Positions 11,011-21,959 of a DNA stretch of 64,000 nt are shown here, in pieces. Position 1 is the first letter of the stretch. Each line of letters begins with the position of its first letter. Both the position numbers and the translations under genes were made by a program. The notes below the pieces were generated by a model, which was not told where the DNA came from, made no database searches, and worked only from the letters and a program-made list of their open reading frames with translations. Origin of the DNA: Bidens hawaiensis (taxonomy: Eukaryota; Streptophyta; Magnoliopsida; Asterales; Asteraceae); contig JAIQDT010006472.1 of NCBI GenBank assembly GCA_021521415.1, forward strand, positions 79,255-143,254, given 5' to 3'.

Positions 11011-11460
11011 ATTGCCCCCAAACATGATAGGTGTGAATGGATAACAGCTGTCATGTTTATCCCGAGAATTCTAATTGCAACCGTTGGAGAGAAAATGATG
11101 TGACCATTGCCTGCTGACTCATTATTATCCCTAGGTTATAGCATTGAGGCGCCTTATAACCATTCTTCATTCCATATTAAAAACACTATTCCGGCGATTG
11201 GTGGGGATCAAGGATGTTGGTGATAGTAGCGTGGTATGAGCGGGGAAATGGGCGATGATGGATATGAAGACAAGGCCGGAGCCCATTTTTTTATGATGTT
11301 TTAATGGTTTTTGTTGGTGGTTTATGTTCGAACAATAGTAGTAGTAATTCTCAGGATTGATGATCCTAAAGACAATTATCAAAGGTGGTTAGGGTGGAGG
11401 GATCCTTAGCTTTTTGGGGATGAAGCCTTAACCATCTTTGTCTTTTTTACTTTCTACATA
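11011..11460 (+). pseudogene. Remnant of the opposite-strand gene of element B
   Basis: The plus strand keeps the start region seen in C: CCCTAGG followed by GGCG and CTTATAACCA (about 11139-11162). Then, within about 100 bases, it reaches sequence equivalent to the far 3' end of the A gene (GAAGACAAGGCC near 11267) and the conserved downstream block GTGGAGGGATCC (about 11393). The coding body of about 1.5 kb present in A and C is therefore missing. No protein can be made from what is left. Confidence 0.55.
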
Positions 11461-12260
11461 GACATATGATAATCTTGTAAAGGCTTGACCCGGGTGGATG
11501 GTCCACCTGTTGCTGGAGAAGCCCGGGTCAACTTTTGGTTTGCTAGTTGATAATATAACTCTTTTGGTTTCCGTTTTGTCTTCTATGTTGCTAGGATAGA
11601 GGATCCTTATCGATGGACTTTTCTTCTTGAATTATTTACCTGTTAGAACAAATAATCAAAAGAAAACGTAATAGTTAGAAAAGTTGGATTCAAATCCAAT
11701 TACCTTGGGGACCAGCACAATAAAATGTAAGGACAAGCCCAATAAATACGTGGGGACAAGACAAATAAATACGTCGACACAAGCCAATAAAACATGGGGA
11801 CAACCCCAATGAAACGTGGGGACAAGCCCAATAAATACGGGCGACAAGCCGATCCTTGGCGTTGGCCTAATTGTATGCAGTGACGAGCCTAACCCGGCGT
11901 TGACCTTAACTTGTGTATATGGTACGTCTACCATTTAATTCGTAGGATCCAAGAAATGATTTTTAGCCATGAAATTGTCAGCCATGTATAGTGTACTAGT
12001 CCCACAGCCTCCAATCATACCCGGATAATCGTGCGCTCCAGGCGAGGGTGTCAAAACCCTAAATTCATGGGATAAGGTGAAGACCTTATAAACCCGGCGA
12101 CAAGGCCGATTAAACTTAGGAGGGAGTTGGCCAACCCGTTTTTTCCACTTGAGGGCCCTATTGCTCGGCAATTCTGCAACATGACAAAACAAAATTCTAA
12201 CATAATTCATATGGACATAAAGCAAAATTTTACCAAGTAATGGACTGAAGAAGTTTATTA
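11461..12260. other. Element B 3' non-coding region with short tandem repeats and conserved block
   Basis: At about 11700-11850 a unit of roughly 21 bp (consensus like GGGGACAAGCCCAATAAATA) is repeated about seven times with variation. At 12026-12100 lies a block shared with A and C, seen on the plus strand as CGTGCGCTCCAGGCG followed by AAGGTGAAGACCTTATAAA. No coding frame is supported here. Confidence 0.7.
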
Positions 12261-12269
12261 GGATCCAAG

Positions 12270-14191
12270 ATCCCGATCAACAGAAATATCTTTTTTGATG
12301 AATTGCATTCCAAGCTCTTGGGAGCATGTCACCTTCCATATTCATCAAACTATATGCCCCCTTTCCAGCTTCGGCTTCAATTAAATAAGGCCCTTCCCAT
12401 ATGGGTGCTAACTTTCCATCAGCAGGATTATTCGTATTTTGAAAAGTCTTTCGAAGAACTAAATCCCCAACTTAAACCTTCTGATTCTGATATTTTTGTT
12501 GTATGCACCGGCTATCTTATGTTGGTAGGTTGCCATCCTGAATCTTGTTTGATCTCTAAGTTCTTCTACGGTATCTAGGTCTTGGACAAGATTCTCTTCA
12601 TTCATCTGAGGATCACGAATGCTTGTTCTGGCTATTGGATACACCATTTCGGTGGGGATCACTGCTTCAGCTCCAAAGACTAATGATAACGGTGTTTGTC
12701 CTGTGGCATTCTTTGGAGTTGTCCTATCTGCCCAAAGCACGTAGGGTAGTTCCTCAGCACATTTGCCTTTGTTAATTCCAAGCTTCTTCTTCAAGTTGTT
12801 GATGATGATTTTTTTTGCTTGATTCTGCTTGGCCATTTGCTTGTGGATGGACTGGTGTTGAAGTGATCATATTAATTCCCCAACTTTCAAAAAAGTTAGT
12901 AGTTCTTTTCCCAATAAATTGGGAACCATTATCACAAATAATTTCAGAAGGGATACCAAATCTAGTAACAATATTACGCTTAATAAAGGATATAACTTCC
13001 TTCTCCCTGACTTGAGGAAATGCCTCAGCTTCAATCCATTTAGAGAAATAATCCGTCATAGCTAACATAAAGACTTTTCCCCTGGAGCTGTAGGGAGTTT
13101 TCCCACTATGTCCATTCCCCATTTCATGAATGGCCATGAGGAGAAAATGCGGTATAAGGGTTCTGCCAGATGATGTAAGATGTTGCCATGCCTCTAACAA
13201 GCATCGCACTTCCTTGAGTATTCCATAGCATCTTTATTCCAGCCCTTAGGATCCTGGAGAATAATGCTCTGCCCCCTGTATGATTTCCACAATCTCCTTC
13301 ATGGAAATCCTTTAGTACTTCCCGGATCACGAATTCTTCTATGCATTTTAAGTATGGACCTGCAAGGGATTTCTTGTATAGCATATCATGTATAATAGTA
13401 TATTGTGATACCTTGGCTTTGAAAGCCCTGGGGTTTTCGCCTTCCGGGATTTTTCCCTTTTGGATGTACGCCATTAATGGAAGGATCCAAGATGAACGAT
13501 CTCAAGGATGATCCTCAGGATCTATGAGCATCTTCCCTTCTACTTCCAATGTCTTGAATTCCTCGATTGCCAGAGATAAGACATAAATAATGGGAACTTT
13601 TGTATTCTTAGGGAGCTTCAAGGCTGAAGCTAGGTTTGCTAAGGCATCAGCCCCGACATTTTCTTCTCTCGGTACCTGTGTAATATTGAAATAATCGAAG
13701 GATCCTGCAAGATCCTTAACTATATCTAAATATTTAACTAACTTTTCACCTTTGCCTGCATATGAGCCATTAAAATGATTAGCAATTAACAATGAATCTA
13801 CAAAAATTTGAAGATACCTGATTCTCATACCTTTGGCTAGTTGTATACCTGCAATGAGTGCCTCGTATTCTGCTTCATTGTTAGTGTCCTGAAACTCACA
13901 AGCTATTAAGTGGGGTAGTATGTCCCCCTGTGGTGATTTTAGTAGTATTACCAATCTTGTTCCTTTAACGTTTGAGGCTCCATAAGTGAAGAGTGTCCAA
14001 GGATTCTTGGTTTCTTCAAGCTGTTGAACTTCAAGATTGGCTTGTTCCTCTATATCACTACTGAAATCAGCCACAAAGTCTGCTAGGGTCTGTGACTTGA
14101 TTGCGTTTCTAGGCTTATATTGAATATCATAAGCACTCAGTTTTACAGCCCACTTAGCCATTCTACCTGACACTTCTGGTTTTCTAAGGAC
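12270..14191 (-). pseudogene. Element B RNase H and integrase (degenerate)
   Basis: Minus-strand order: end of the first RNase H (RKPEVSGRMAKWAVKLSAYD), then a second RNase H of the archaeal/plant type. The second has a DGAS-type start changed to TYGAS, then NNEAEYEALIAG, VDSLLIANHF and VPREENVGADALANLAS. Integrase follows: the HHCC finger start (HEGDCGNH), a deletion or frame change near 13124-13210, and the catalytic core with MTDYFSKW, CDNGSQF and QAES positions. The C-terminal domain ends at about 12270 (KLAPIWEGPYLIE) without a chromodomain. Integrase joins the cDNA to host DNA. Several frameshifts, one at 12772-12836, disable it. Element C interrupts B immediately upstream. Confidence 0.85.
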
Positions 14192-14196
14192 ATTCT

Positions 14197-14816
14197 TGTT
14201 TTGGTCAAAAATTAACAACAGTGATTTCGTAACCAAATCAGTAAATTGGGACTAGGTGCTTGTAAAGATGGCTTGAACACAGAGATTTGTTGTGAGGAAA
14301 AAACCTATTATCCTGAGGATGACAAGATGGCTTAACAACAGTGATTTCGTAACCAAATCAGTAAAGCGGGTGGTGAAAACTATCACCACCGCTTTATTAA
14401 TAATAAAGGTGATTACAAGTGTGGAGCTTAAACTTTGATCGTGATTACAGAGAATGCGAGCACTAGTAAGTTCTCGAGTGCTAGAGTGTGTGTCATGATC
14501 AATGTTTTGGAGCTCTATTTATAATAAACAAAGTCTAACAACTATTGCCTATAATTTAGGAAATATGAGACCAAATCCAATTAGCCGTTGATTATTCAAT
14601 CCCACACGTTTTCCTTATCGGCCACGCTCCAATAACAGCAAGTGCGAATCTTCGGGAGATCATTGCAACGGTCTTTGACCTGGTAAACAAGGAAAGTAGC
14701 TGACAATGTGTTAGTTATATAATGTAATTAGGATACCTGTCGCCTTTGGAGGATACCGTATCCTAGATTAGTCTGAATACTTTTTGCTCAGGATACAGAA
14801 AATCCGAGCCCTAACA
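14197..14816 (-). repeat. Element C 3' LTR
   Basis: The TATA box is TATAAATA on the minus strand (14516-14523). The copy is about 31 bp longer than the 5' LTR. A second copy of the LTR's own start (AACAACAGTGATTTCG at about 14334) replaces a short A/C-rich stretch. The purine tract lies just outside it (14817-14829, TTGGGGACAAT on the minus strand). Confidence 0.93.
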
Positions 14817-14938
14817 ATTGTCCCCAAATTTTTAACAGTTGTAGATATGGTTTACATCTGTGAAATTTTTGAATTTTGAATTTTTAATCTTCGCATGCGT
14901 GGTGGATTGATGATGCATGTGTCACCCGTCCGCCCTTT

Positions 14939-14995
14939 GAGTAAACCCTAGGCGGTTCTTATAACCACTTGGATAAATAACATTTTCAGTCACTT
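14939..14995 (+). promoter_or_regulatory. Candidate promoter of the opposite-strand gene in element C
   Basis: CCCTAGG, GGCG and CTTATAACCA are followed by GGATAAATAACA, about 55-90 bases before the ATG at 15051. The first three words are also kept at the equivalent place in element B (about 11132-11162), although the gene body there is gone. CCAGGTAATC at 15007-15016 looks like a 5' splice site of a leader intron and has a counterpart in A (TCAAGGTAAT). Confidence 0.4.
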
Positions 14996-15050
14996 GTTCT
15001 TCCATCCAGGTAATCTTTTCTTACTTTCTCTCCTTTATCTTCTGGAAATT

Positions 15051-16678
15051 ATGAGTCCGAAGCTTTGTGATTCTGATATTGAAGATTTTGTTTCCCAAAA
15101 TCTTCTTGCCAATCCCGTGGATGAGATATGCACGTTCAATAACAATGATATTGCAAGCTTACAGTCCCGAGGCTGTTTCCCTCCAAGAGCCGTATTCTGA
15201 CCTTTTGATTCGGCCGTCTTGTCTGACCTTGTCTCTAAGACCTGGGTTTGCTTTCCATTTTTGCCATTTAAAATCAGCTTTTCCTATCCATTTCCTGCTT
15301 TTACTACCGAGTTCTTTATCAGGACCGGTCTTAGTTTTGCCTAGACCATGCCCATGGTTTGGAGGACCTTATTTGTACTGGAGAGACTAATCGTCAATCA
15401 TGCTCTGGATCTTACCCTCTCTGAGCTTGCCTCCGTCTACGACCTGCGTAGCCACGGCTCCTCAAGATACCTTCTCAAAACCATATCTGGTTGAAACCCC
15501 ACTAGTTTTGAAAAACACCCAAAACAATGACCAATGAAAGAAGCAATTCTGCTTTATTAGGAGAGACTCGCTTCCGAACCCCAAAAACCTCCCATACCTT
15601 TGGGTGACCAAAAGTAGGATACGTTGTTTTGAAACTGTATGTTGTTATTCTTGTGACTGATATGCTTTTATCTTGTCTTATTGCAGCCTTGAAGTTCTTT
15701 GAAATCGCTCCTCCTAGCAAAGAAACTGAGAGCAAGCTAAATTCTTTCTACCTCATAGACGAGGAAGAAAGGATTTTTCACTCTAAGCTGATTTCTCAAG
15801 AGCCTTTTCCCTCAGAGGAATCTGATATGTCTGATAAGAAGTAATAGCATGTTAGCAATAATAGTTAGGAAATTAAGGATACTGGCCTTTGATTTAATAG
15901 GTAAATCTGTTGCCGCTTTTGGTGTTGACGATATTGAGAACATGGTATCCACCCGCAGCTCTGTCAAAAAGGAGGTTGCCTCCAGCTTCTTGCCTCGTCC
16001 GGATAGCAATCGATCAAAGAGTTCTAAAAAGAGGAAGAACCAGGAAGCCACTGATTCTACTCTCTTGCATGACATTGATTTTCATGAAGCCATGAACAAG
16101 ACACAACAGGTATATTGAACATTTATTATCCTGAAGATAACGTGTTCTGAAAATCATGTGCTGATCATCTTTTAATCTAGCAAGGTCTTGAAGTTCTTTC
16201 TTCCCGGTTTACTTCCATGAACTTGGAGCTTCATGAGGCCAACACCCGCATTGCTGAGTTGATGAAGATCGGCACCTCTAAGACCAGTCTTTTGGAGAAG
16301 AAAAGCAAGGAGAACGAGGATCTGAAACAAGAAATCGCAATAGCCATGAGAGAATTGGTCCACCAAGAGGCTACCTCTTTGATGAGGATCCAAGAAGTTG
16401 CCGAGGGAGCCAAGAAGTCTGCAGCAATCTCCATCTTTCAATCTCGAGTACGGATGGCTAAGGAGGCAAAAGATGCTGGTGTGGATACTTCATTCTGGGA
16501 CATAGCTGCTTGGGAGAAAGTTCTGGCGGAGCTTAATGGAGAAAGCGAGGAGGATACCGGTCCGAGTGAAGCGGATAAGGCTGCGGAGGAGGCTGTGGAG
16601 GTGGCACTCCAGGAGGCAGTGAAGGCGGTTGGCGATGCTGATCAATTGGGCAGTGATGGCGGAAAAGAAAAAGCTTGA
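15051..16678 (+). pseudogene. Opposite-strand gene of element C (putative gypsy-type transposase domain family)
   Basis: The start is ATG 15051 (MSPKLCDSDIED). The N-terminal region spans 15051-15640 (SKTWVCFPFLPFKISFSYPFP, MPMVWRTLFVLERL, ELASVYDLRSHGSSR). It resembles the domain annotated in plants as transposase (putative) gypsy type, PF04195; no transposase activity is implied. Introns are suggested before 15687 (TTATTGCAG/CC) and at 16110-16180 (GT...AG), which joins CAACAG to CAAGGT in frame. Later exons give a basic stretch (NRSKSSKKRKN) and a coiled coil (16217-16500), ending with an acidic, Ala-rich tail. Stops near 15198 and 15343 and frame breaks near 15492 disable this copy. The protein's role is unknown; position and nuclear-type basic run suggest a regulatory or nuclear function (inference). 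Confidence 0.7.
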
Positions 16679-18110
16679 ACCCAATTTTTATGTGTTTGTG
16701 CGTTTGTTGGTTTGTGATTGGTTGTAATGGTTGTTTGAACAATTTACTTTTTTTGTCTTGAACAATATTATGCTTTGGATATTAGGATATATGGGTGGAG
16801 GGATCTTGACTTTCCAAGACGAAGCCCATGTTATCTTGACTTTTGAACATCCAGCATTACTTGGGTGGAGGGATCTTGGCTTTTCAAGACGAAACCCGTT
16901 GTTACCTTTTTATTTTCCTGCACTTATGATTAGTAATAACATAATCTCTTGGCTTTAAGCATTGTGTTCAGAAACTTGTAAGTTTTAGTTGGAATATTAC
17001 ATGTCTTTAATTTTCTGAACTAAGTTACTTCGAGGATAATGTATCCCGAAAACATGCTTCTTGAATATTTATAGTTTCAGAACATATTTCTTTAAGACTT
17101 TGTATTAAAATACTTTTAAGATTTAGAAAACATAATCAAAAGACTTATTAGGAATTGATATAAAATATCTTAAGGATAATATATCCTTATGCCTTGTGTG
17201 AGTTATCACAATCAAATCAAAAGATCATACCTTGAAATATAAATCGAATGATAGAACTAAATGTAAAGAGTACCTTCATGGAGATCAATCATAAATCTGG
17301 TTAGCTTACATATGATGTCCCCAATTGTTGAGCTTTTTGAAGTGTCATGTTTATGGAATTTTCCTAAGTCAAAAACAACTTTGTAATATATCCACATTTA
17401 GCGATATGTCCGATCTTCGATCTGTCAAAACAAAGTTAGATAATCCTGGCGATAAAGCCCATTTACTGGCGACAAGGCCTTTATACTGGCAATAAAGCCT
17501 TTTTACTGGCGACTAGGCCTTGACTTGGGAGACATGAAAATGTCTAAGCTTGAGATAATATTGAGGAAAGTCCCAAATGTACGGGCATGTCAATGCCAAA
17601 ACTTGAGATAACATGAAAATGTTATAAACCTTAGATAACATGAAAATGTTATAAACCGTATATGTGACACGTCTGCCACTTATATTAAGGATTCGGTATA
17701 TAGCCAACAACAAACGGATTATCAGCTGGTCTGGTCCGCCTGCCTCGAACTATATCTGAATCATCGTGCGCTCCAGGCGTTCGTGGGAAAGGTGAAAACC
17801 TTTAAACCTTAGAAGATATCCAAGATATCTTATTCGTGCTATAGGCGTTCGTTGGAAAGGTGAAGACCTTTAAACCTTAGGAGATATCAGGGATATCTTA
17901 TTCGCGTGTGAGGTGATTAGCCTCTGAATGTTGTGAAGATAACATATCCTTGGGATAACTGCAAAACACTGATGAGGGGTGGGTGTTAGCCTGTCTAACA
18001 CTCCTCCGATGCTTAAGTCAGTAAACTTTATTTAGAGATAATAAAGTTCAAAATATAAAAATAGATGAGGAAACATACCTTTATCCTGAGGATACGATCA
18101 TACCAGTCAA
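16679..18110. other. Element C 3' non-coding region with tandem repeats
   Basis: At about 17447-17520 a unit of about 20 bp (like TTTACTGGCGACAAGGCC) is repeated four times. At 17765-17890 a block of about 70 bp, with GGCGTTCGT and GGTGAAGACCTTTAAACC, is present twice. The same block occurs once in A and B. AGGATA/TATCC words are frequent. No coding frame is supported. Confidence 0.75.
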
Positions 18111-18115
18111 GGATA

Positions 18116-19184
18116 CTAACAAAAATATGCTTTAAGGTGGATAGCGTTCCAAGCTCTTTGTATAGGAACACCTTCCCTAGTGATTAACCTGTAGGCCCCT
18201 TTTCCTGCTTCTGAATCGATTAAGTAAGGACCTTCCCACTTTGGAGCTAGCTTTCCATCTGCTGGTTTAGTGGTATTTTGAAATGCCTTTCTTAACACCA
18301 TATCTCCTACTTGTTGTAGGACTTGGCTATCCTTTGTTGGTATGCTGCCATTCTAATCTTGGCGAGATCTCTGAGTTCATAAATGGTATCTAGGTCTTCA
18401 GTAAGGCTTTGGTTGTTGGACTCAGTATCTTGGATGCTGGTTCTTGCTGTGGGGATCACCATCTCTGTAGGGATAACAGCTTCGGCCCCAAAGACCAAAG
18501 AGAAAGGTGTTTGTCCCGTTGCCTTTTTTGAAGTGTTTCTATTAGCCCAAAGAACAAATGGTAGTTCTTCATCCCATTTTCCCTTCTTGGATCCCAATTT
18601 CTTCTTTAAATTGTTGATGATGATCTTGTTACTTGACTCTGCTTGACCATTGGCTTGAGGATGTACTGGAGTTGAAGTCACCATCTTGATTCCCCAACTT
18701 TCACAAAAGTTGGTTATTCTACTACCTATGAACTGTGATCCATTGTCACAGACAATCTCTGTCGGGATACCAAATCTTGTCAAGATATTGCATTTGATGA
18801 ATGAGATCACATCCTTTTCTTTAACTTGGACAAATGCCTCTGCTTCGATCCACTTGGAAAATAATCTGTCATAGCCAGCATAAAGACCTTTCCACCAGGA
18901 GCCTTGGCCAGCTTTCCCATAATGTCCATCCCCCATTTCATAAATAGTCACGGGGATATGATAGGATATAATGGTTCAGTTTGTTGATGCAAGATGTTGC
19001 TGTGTCTTTGACAAGCATCACATTTTCTAGAGAATTTCATTGCGTCCTTCTTCATTGTTGGCCAAAAGTAACCTGTCCTCAATATCTTGGATACTAAGGC
19101 TCTGCCCCTAGTGTGGTTTCCACAATCATCTTCATGTATATCCTTAAGAACTTCTTGTGCTTCTTGATATTCCAAGCATCTCAA
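18116..19184 (-). pseudogene. Element C integrase
   Basis: Zinc finger: HEDDCGNH, then CDACQRH (about 19155-19000). Catalytic core: YDRLFSKWIEAEAF where relatives read MTDYFSKW, then CDNGSQFIG and HPQANGQAESSNK, which hold the second Asp and the Glu of the DDE triad. The C-terminal domain (KLAPKWEGPYLI) ends at 18116 with no chromodomain, as expected for Tat rather than chromoviruses. A one-base loss in a T-run near 18862 shifts the frame between the finger and the core, and another break lies at 18301-18307. Confidence 0.88.
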
Positions 19185-19801
19185 GTGTGGACCTGTGATT
19201 TTCTATACAAAGTATTATTTAGGATAATATACTGGGTTACCTTCATTCGGAAAGCTCTTGGATTTTCTCCTTCTGGAATCTGATTATCTTGAAGATACCG
19301 CATTATGGGATTGGTCCAGTATATTGGATTATCTTCAGGATTCAAAGTCTCCTGGACTTCTTGGTTCTCCTTCGTTGCTGGAGTCAAGATATGCATGATA
19401 GGTATCTTGACATCATCTGGTATCTTGAGAGCTAATGCCAAATTTGCTAAGGCATCTACTTCAGTGTTCTCTTCTCTTGGTACCTGTACTATATCAAATG
19501 TTTCGAAACACATAGCTAATTTCTTAACTATTTCTAAATATTTTACTAAGTTTTCTGCATTCACTGCATAAGAGCCATTAAAATGGTTAACTAATAACAA
19601 AGAATCAACATAAACTAGAAGATACCTGATCTTCATATCCTTAGCTAATTGCAAACCAGCTATTAAGTCTTCATATTCAGCCTCATTATTAGTAGTCTGA
19701 TATTCAAAAAATATAGATAGAGGTTTTATGTCCCCCTGTGGCGATTTTAGCAGGATGCCTAAACCTGTTCCTCTTATGTTGGAGGCGCCATCGGTATGCA
19801 A
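19181..19801 (-). CDS. Element C second RNase H (archaeal/plant type)
   Basis: The open segment runs 206 residues. Motifs: TDGASNIRGTG (first Asp), TTNNEAEYEDLIAGL (Glu), YVDSLLLVNHFNGSY (Asp) and VPREENTEVDALANLA (final Asp). These are the four acidic positions of RNase H, all present. The domain lies between the Ty3-type RNase H and integrase, the arrangement known for Tat elements. It would remove RNA from the RNA/DNA hybrid during cDNA synthesis. It is part of the pol polyprotein and has no start of its own. The tail (GENPRAFRMKVTQYIIL) leads to the integrase finger. Confidence 0.85.
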   Translation of the reverse strand: MHTDGASNIRGTGLGILLKSPQGDIKPLSIFFEYQTTNNEAEYEDLIAGLQLAKDMKIRYLLVYVDSLLLVNHFNGSYAVNAENLVKYLEIVKKLAMCFETFDIVQVPREENTEVDALANLALALKIPDDVKIPIMHILTPATKENQEVQETLNPEDNPIYWTNPIMRYLQDNQIPEGENPRAFRMKVTQYIILNNTLYRKSQVHT

Positions 19802-19861
19802 AGTCCAACTCTCCTTGATCTCCAGTTGTTGAACTTCCTTTTCTACTTCCTCAAGTATATC

Positions 19862-21909
19862 CTAGCTAAAATCAGCCACAAAATCGGCAAGTGCCTGAGA
19901 TTTTATGGCTGTCCTTGGTTCATACAAGATATTGTATGCACTAAGCTTCACAGCCCACTTTGCCATCCTACCTGACATTTCTGGTTTTCTCAAAACAATT
20001 TTAATAGGATAGTTAGTTTTTACATGAATAACATGAGTTTTGAAATAATGTCTTAATTTGGTAGAAGCCATTATAAGTGCTAAAATCAACTTTTCAAGAT
20101 ACGAATACCTGGATTCAGCATCTAGTAGACTTTTACTTACATAATATATTGGATGCTGTTGACCTTCATGATCTTTGACTAAGATAGCACTTATTGCACT
20201 TCTGGAAACAACTAAGTATAAGGATAATGGTTCACCATCAATTGGCTTCATCAGGAGTGTTGCTAAGGATAAGTACTCCTTCAAGGATAACAATGCTCTT
20301 TCTTGCTTTTCTCCCCATTCGAACTTTTGATTCTTCCTCAGGATATCATAGAAGTCTTTACACTTCTCTGAAGATCTTGAGATGAACCTGTTGAGTGCAG
20401 CTATTCTTCCGGTAAATCTTTGGACATCTTTGACATTTATTGGTGACTTGATATCCAGGATAGCTTTGATCTGCTCAGGGCTTGCTTCTATTCCTCTCCT
20501 GGTAACCATATATCAAAGGAACTTTCCTGCTTTGACACCAAAATGACACTTGGCTGGGTTCAGCTTCATGTTATACTTATCCAGGATGTCAAATGCTATT
20601 GCCAAGTCTTTGAGATGATCCTCAGCCTTTCTTGACTTTACCACCATGTCGTCTATGTAGACTTCCATCGTGTCCCCCAGTTGGTCTTTGAACATCATGT
20701 TGACTAGCCTCTGGTATGTTGCACCTGCATTTTTTAGTCCTAAAGGCATTACAGTATAACAATATATACATGTGGGAGTCATGAAGGCTATATCTTCTTG
20801 ATCTGAAGGCTCCATTTGAATCTGTTGGAATCCTGAGGATGCATCCATGAAGGTTAGCAGCTCGTGGCCAGCAGTTGCATCCACCATTGAGTCAATGTGT
20901 GGGAGTGGGAATGGGTCTTTTAGACAGGCCTTATTTAGGTCTGTGAAGTCCAAAAACACTCTCCATTTTCCATTTTTCTTCTGGACAACAACTAGATTGG
21001 CCCAACCATCTAGGATATTGGACCTCTCTTATCATCTTGGTTTTGAGCAGCTTCAGCACTTCTTCTTGTATGATAGCGTTTCTCTCAGGAGTAAACTTCC
21101 TTCGCTTTTGATGTACCAGCCTGAAAGATTTATCTATACCAAGTTTATGAGTAATTATGGACTTAGAGATACCTGTCATATCTTCATGTTTCCAGGCGAA
21201 GGTAGAAGCTCTTTTCTTTTGGAAGGATATTAACTCCATCTCAATATCCTCAGGAATACTTATTCCTAATAATACTTTGATTTCAGTATCCTGAGGATCC
21301 AAAGATACTTCCTTTACATCCTGCTCTCTTGCTTGCAGGACCTTCCCCAGTTTTTTCTGTAATTGCTGTGCTTGAGTAGGCTTTGTAGTCCATTCCATTA
21401 ATGAAGCATAGCATTCTTTGGCATCTTGCTGATCGCTTTCAATCTTGATGACCCCCCAAGGACTTGGTAGTTTCACACATTGATGATAAGTTGAGGGTAC
21501 TGCCTTCATGCTGTGGATCCAGGGCCTGCCTAATATCACATTACAACAAGATAATGAGTCAATAACACAAAATTTTTTGTAGAGAGTTAGTTCCTTCAAT
21601 ATATATTAGAAGTTTGATTTCTGCCAAAGTGTTCTTGGTTTTGCCACTGAATCCTACTAGAACTGAGGATTTTGGGATAATCTCCGTTTCCGGGATATCC
21701 ATCTTCTTTAAGGCATCCATTTGTATAATGTTCACAGAGCTTCCTCCATCAACGAGTATCCTGCGCACAAAACAGTTAGTTATACATAAAGTGATTACCA
21801 AACCATCATGGTTGGGATCCACAAGATCACATCGGTCCTCCTCGTCGAAAGATATGATCCTTTGAGTTGTCAGAGTGGAAGTGCGGAGAGGTCTTTCTCT
21901 GTTTTCCAT
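19862..21909 (-). pseudogene. Element C protease, reverse transcriptase and first RNase H
   Basis: Protease centre RRILVDGGSSVNII (about 21790-21740), then NVILGRPWIH. Reverse transcriptase: DFTDLNKACLKDPFPLP, TFMDASSGFQQIQ, YIDDMVVKSRKAEDHL and LDKYNMKLNPAKCHF, with the palm catalytic residues present. The thumb follows after a stop at 20510-20512 (FL*YMVTRRGIEAS). The first RNase H (20250-19870) reads LYLVVSRSAISAIL where a catalytic TDAS would be expected, so it has probably lost activity. HPIYYVSKSLLDAESRYS is kept. Frame breaks occur near 21600 and 20940. Confidence 0.88.
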
Positions 21910-21959
21910 CTTTGTTTCTTTTGAACGCTTCTTAGCTGCCGAATATGAGGTTCCACAGA

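Noticed and set aside
15051..16678. Reading the opposite-strand gene as an active transposase because of its family name
   Set aside because: The name is an annotation habit; no transposase catalytic motif is visible and the host elements move by reverse transcription.
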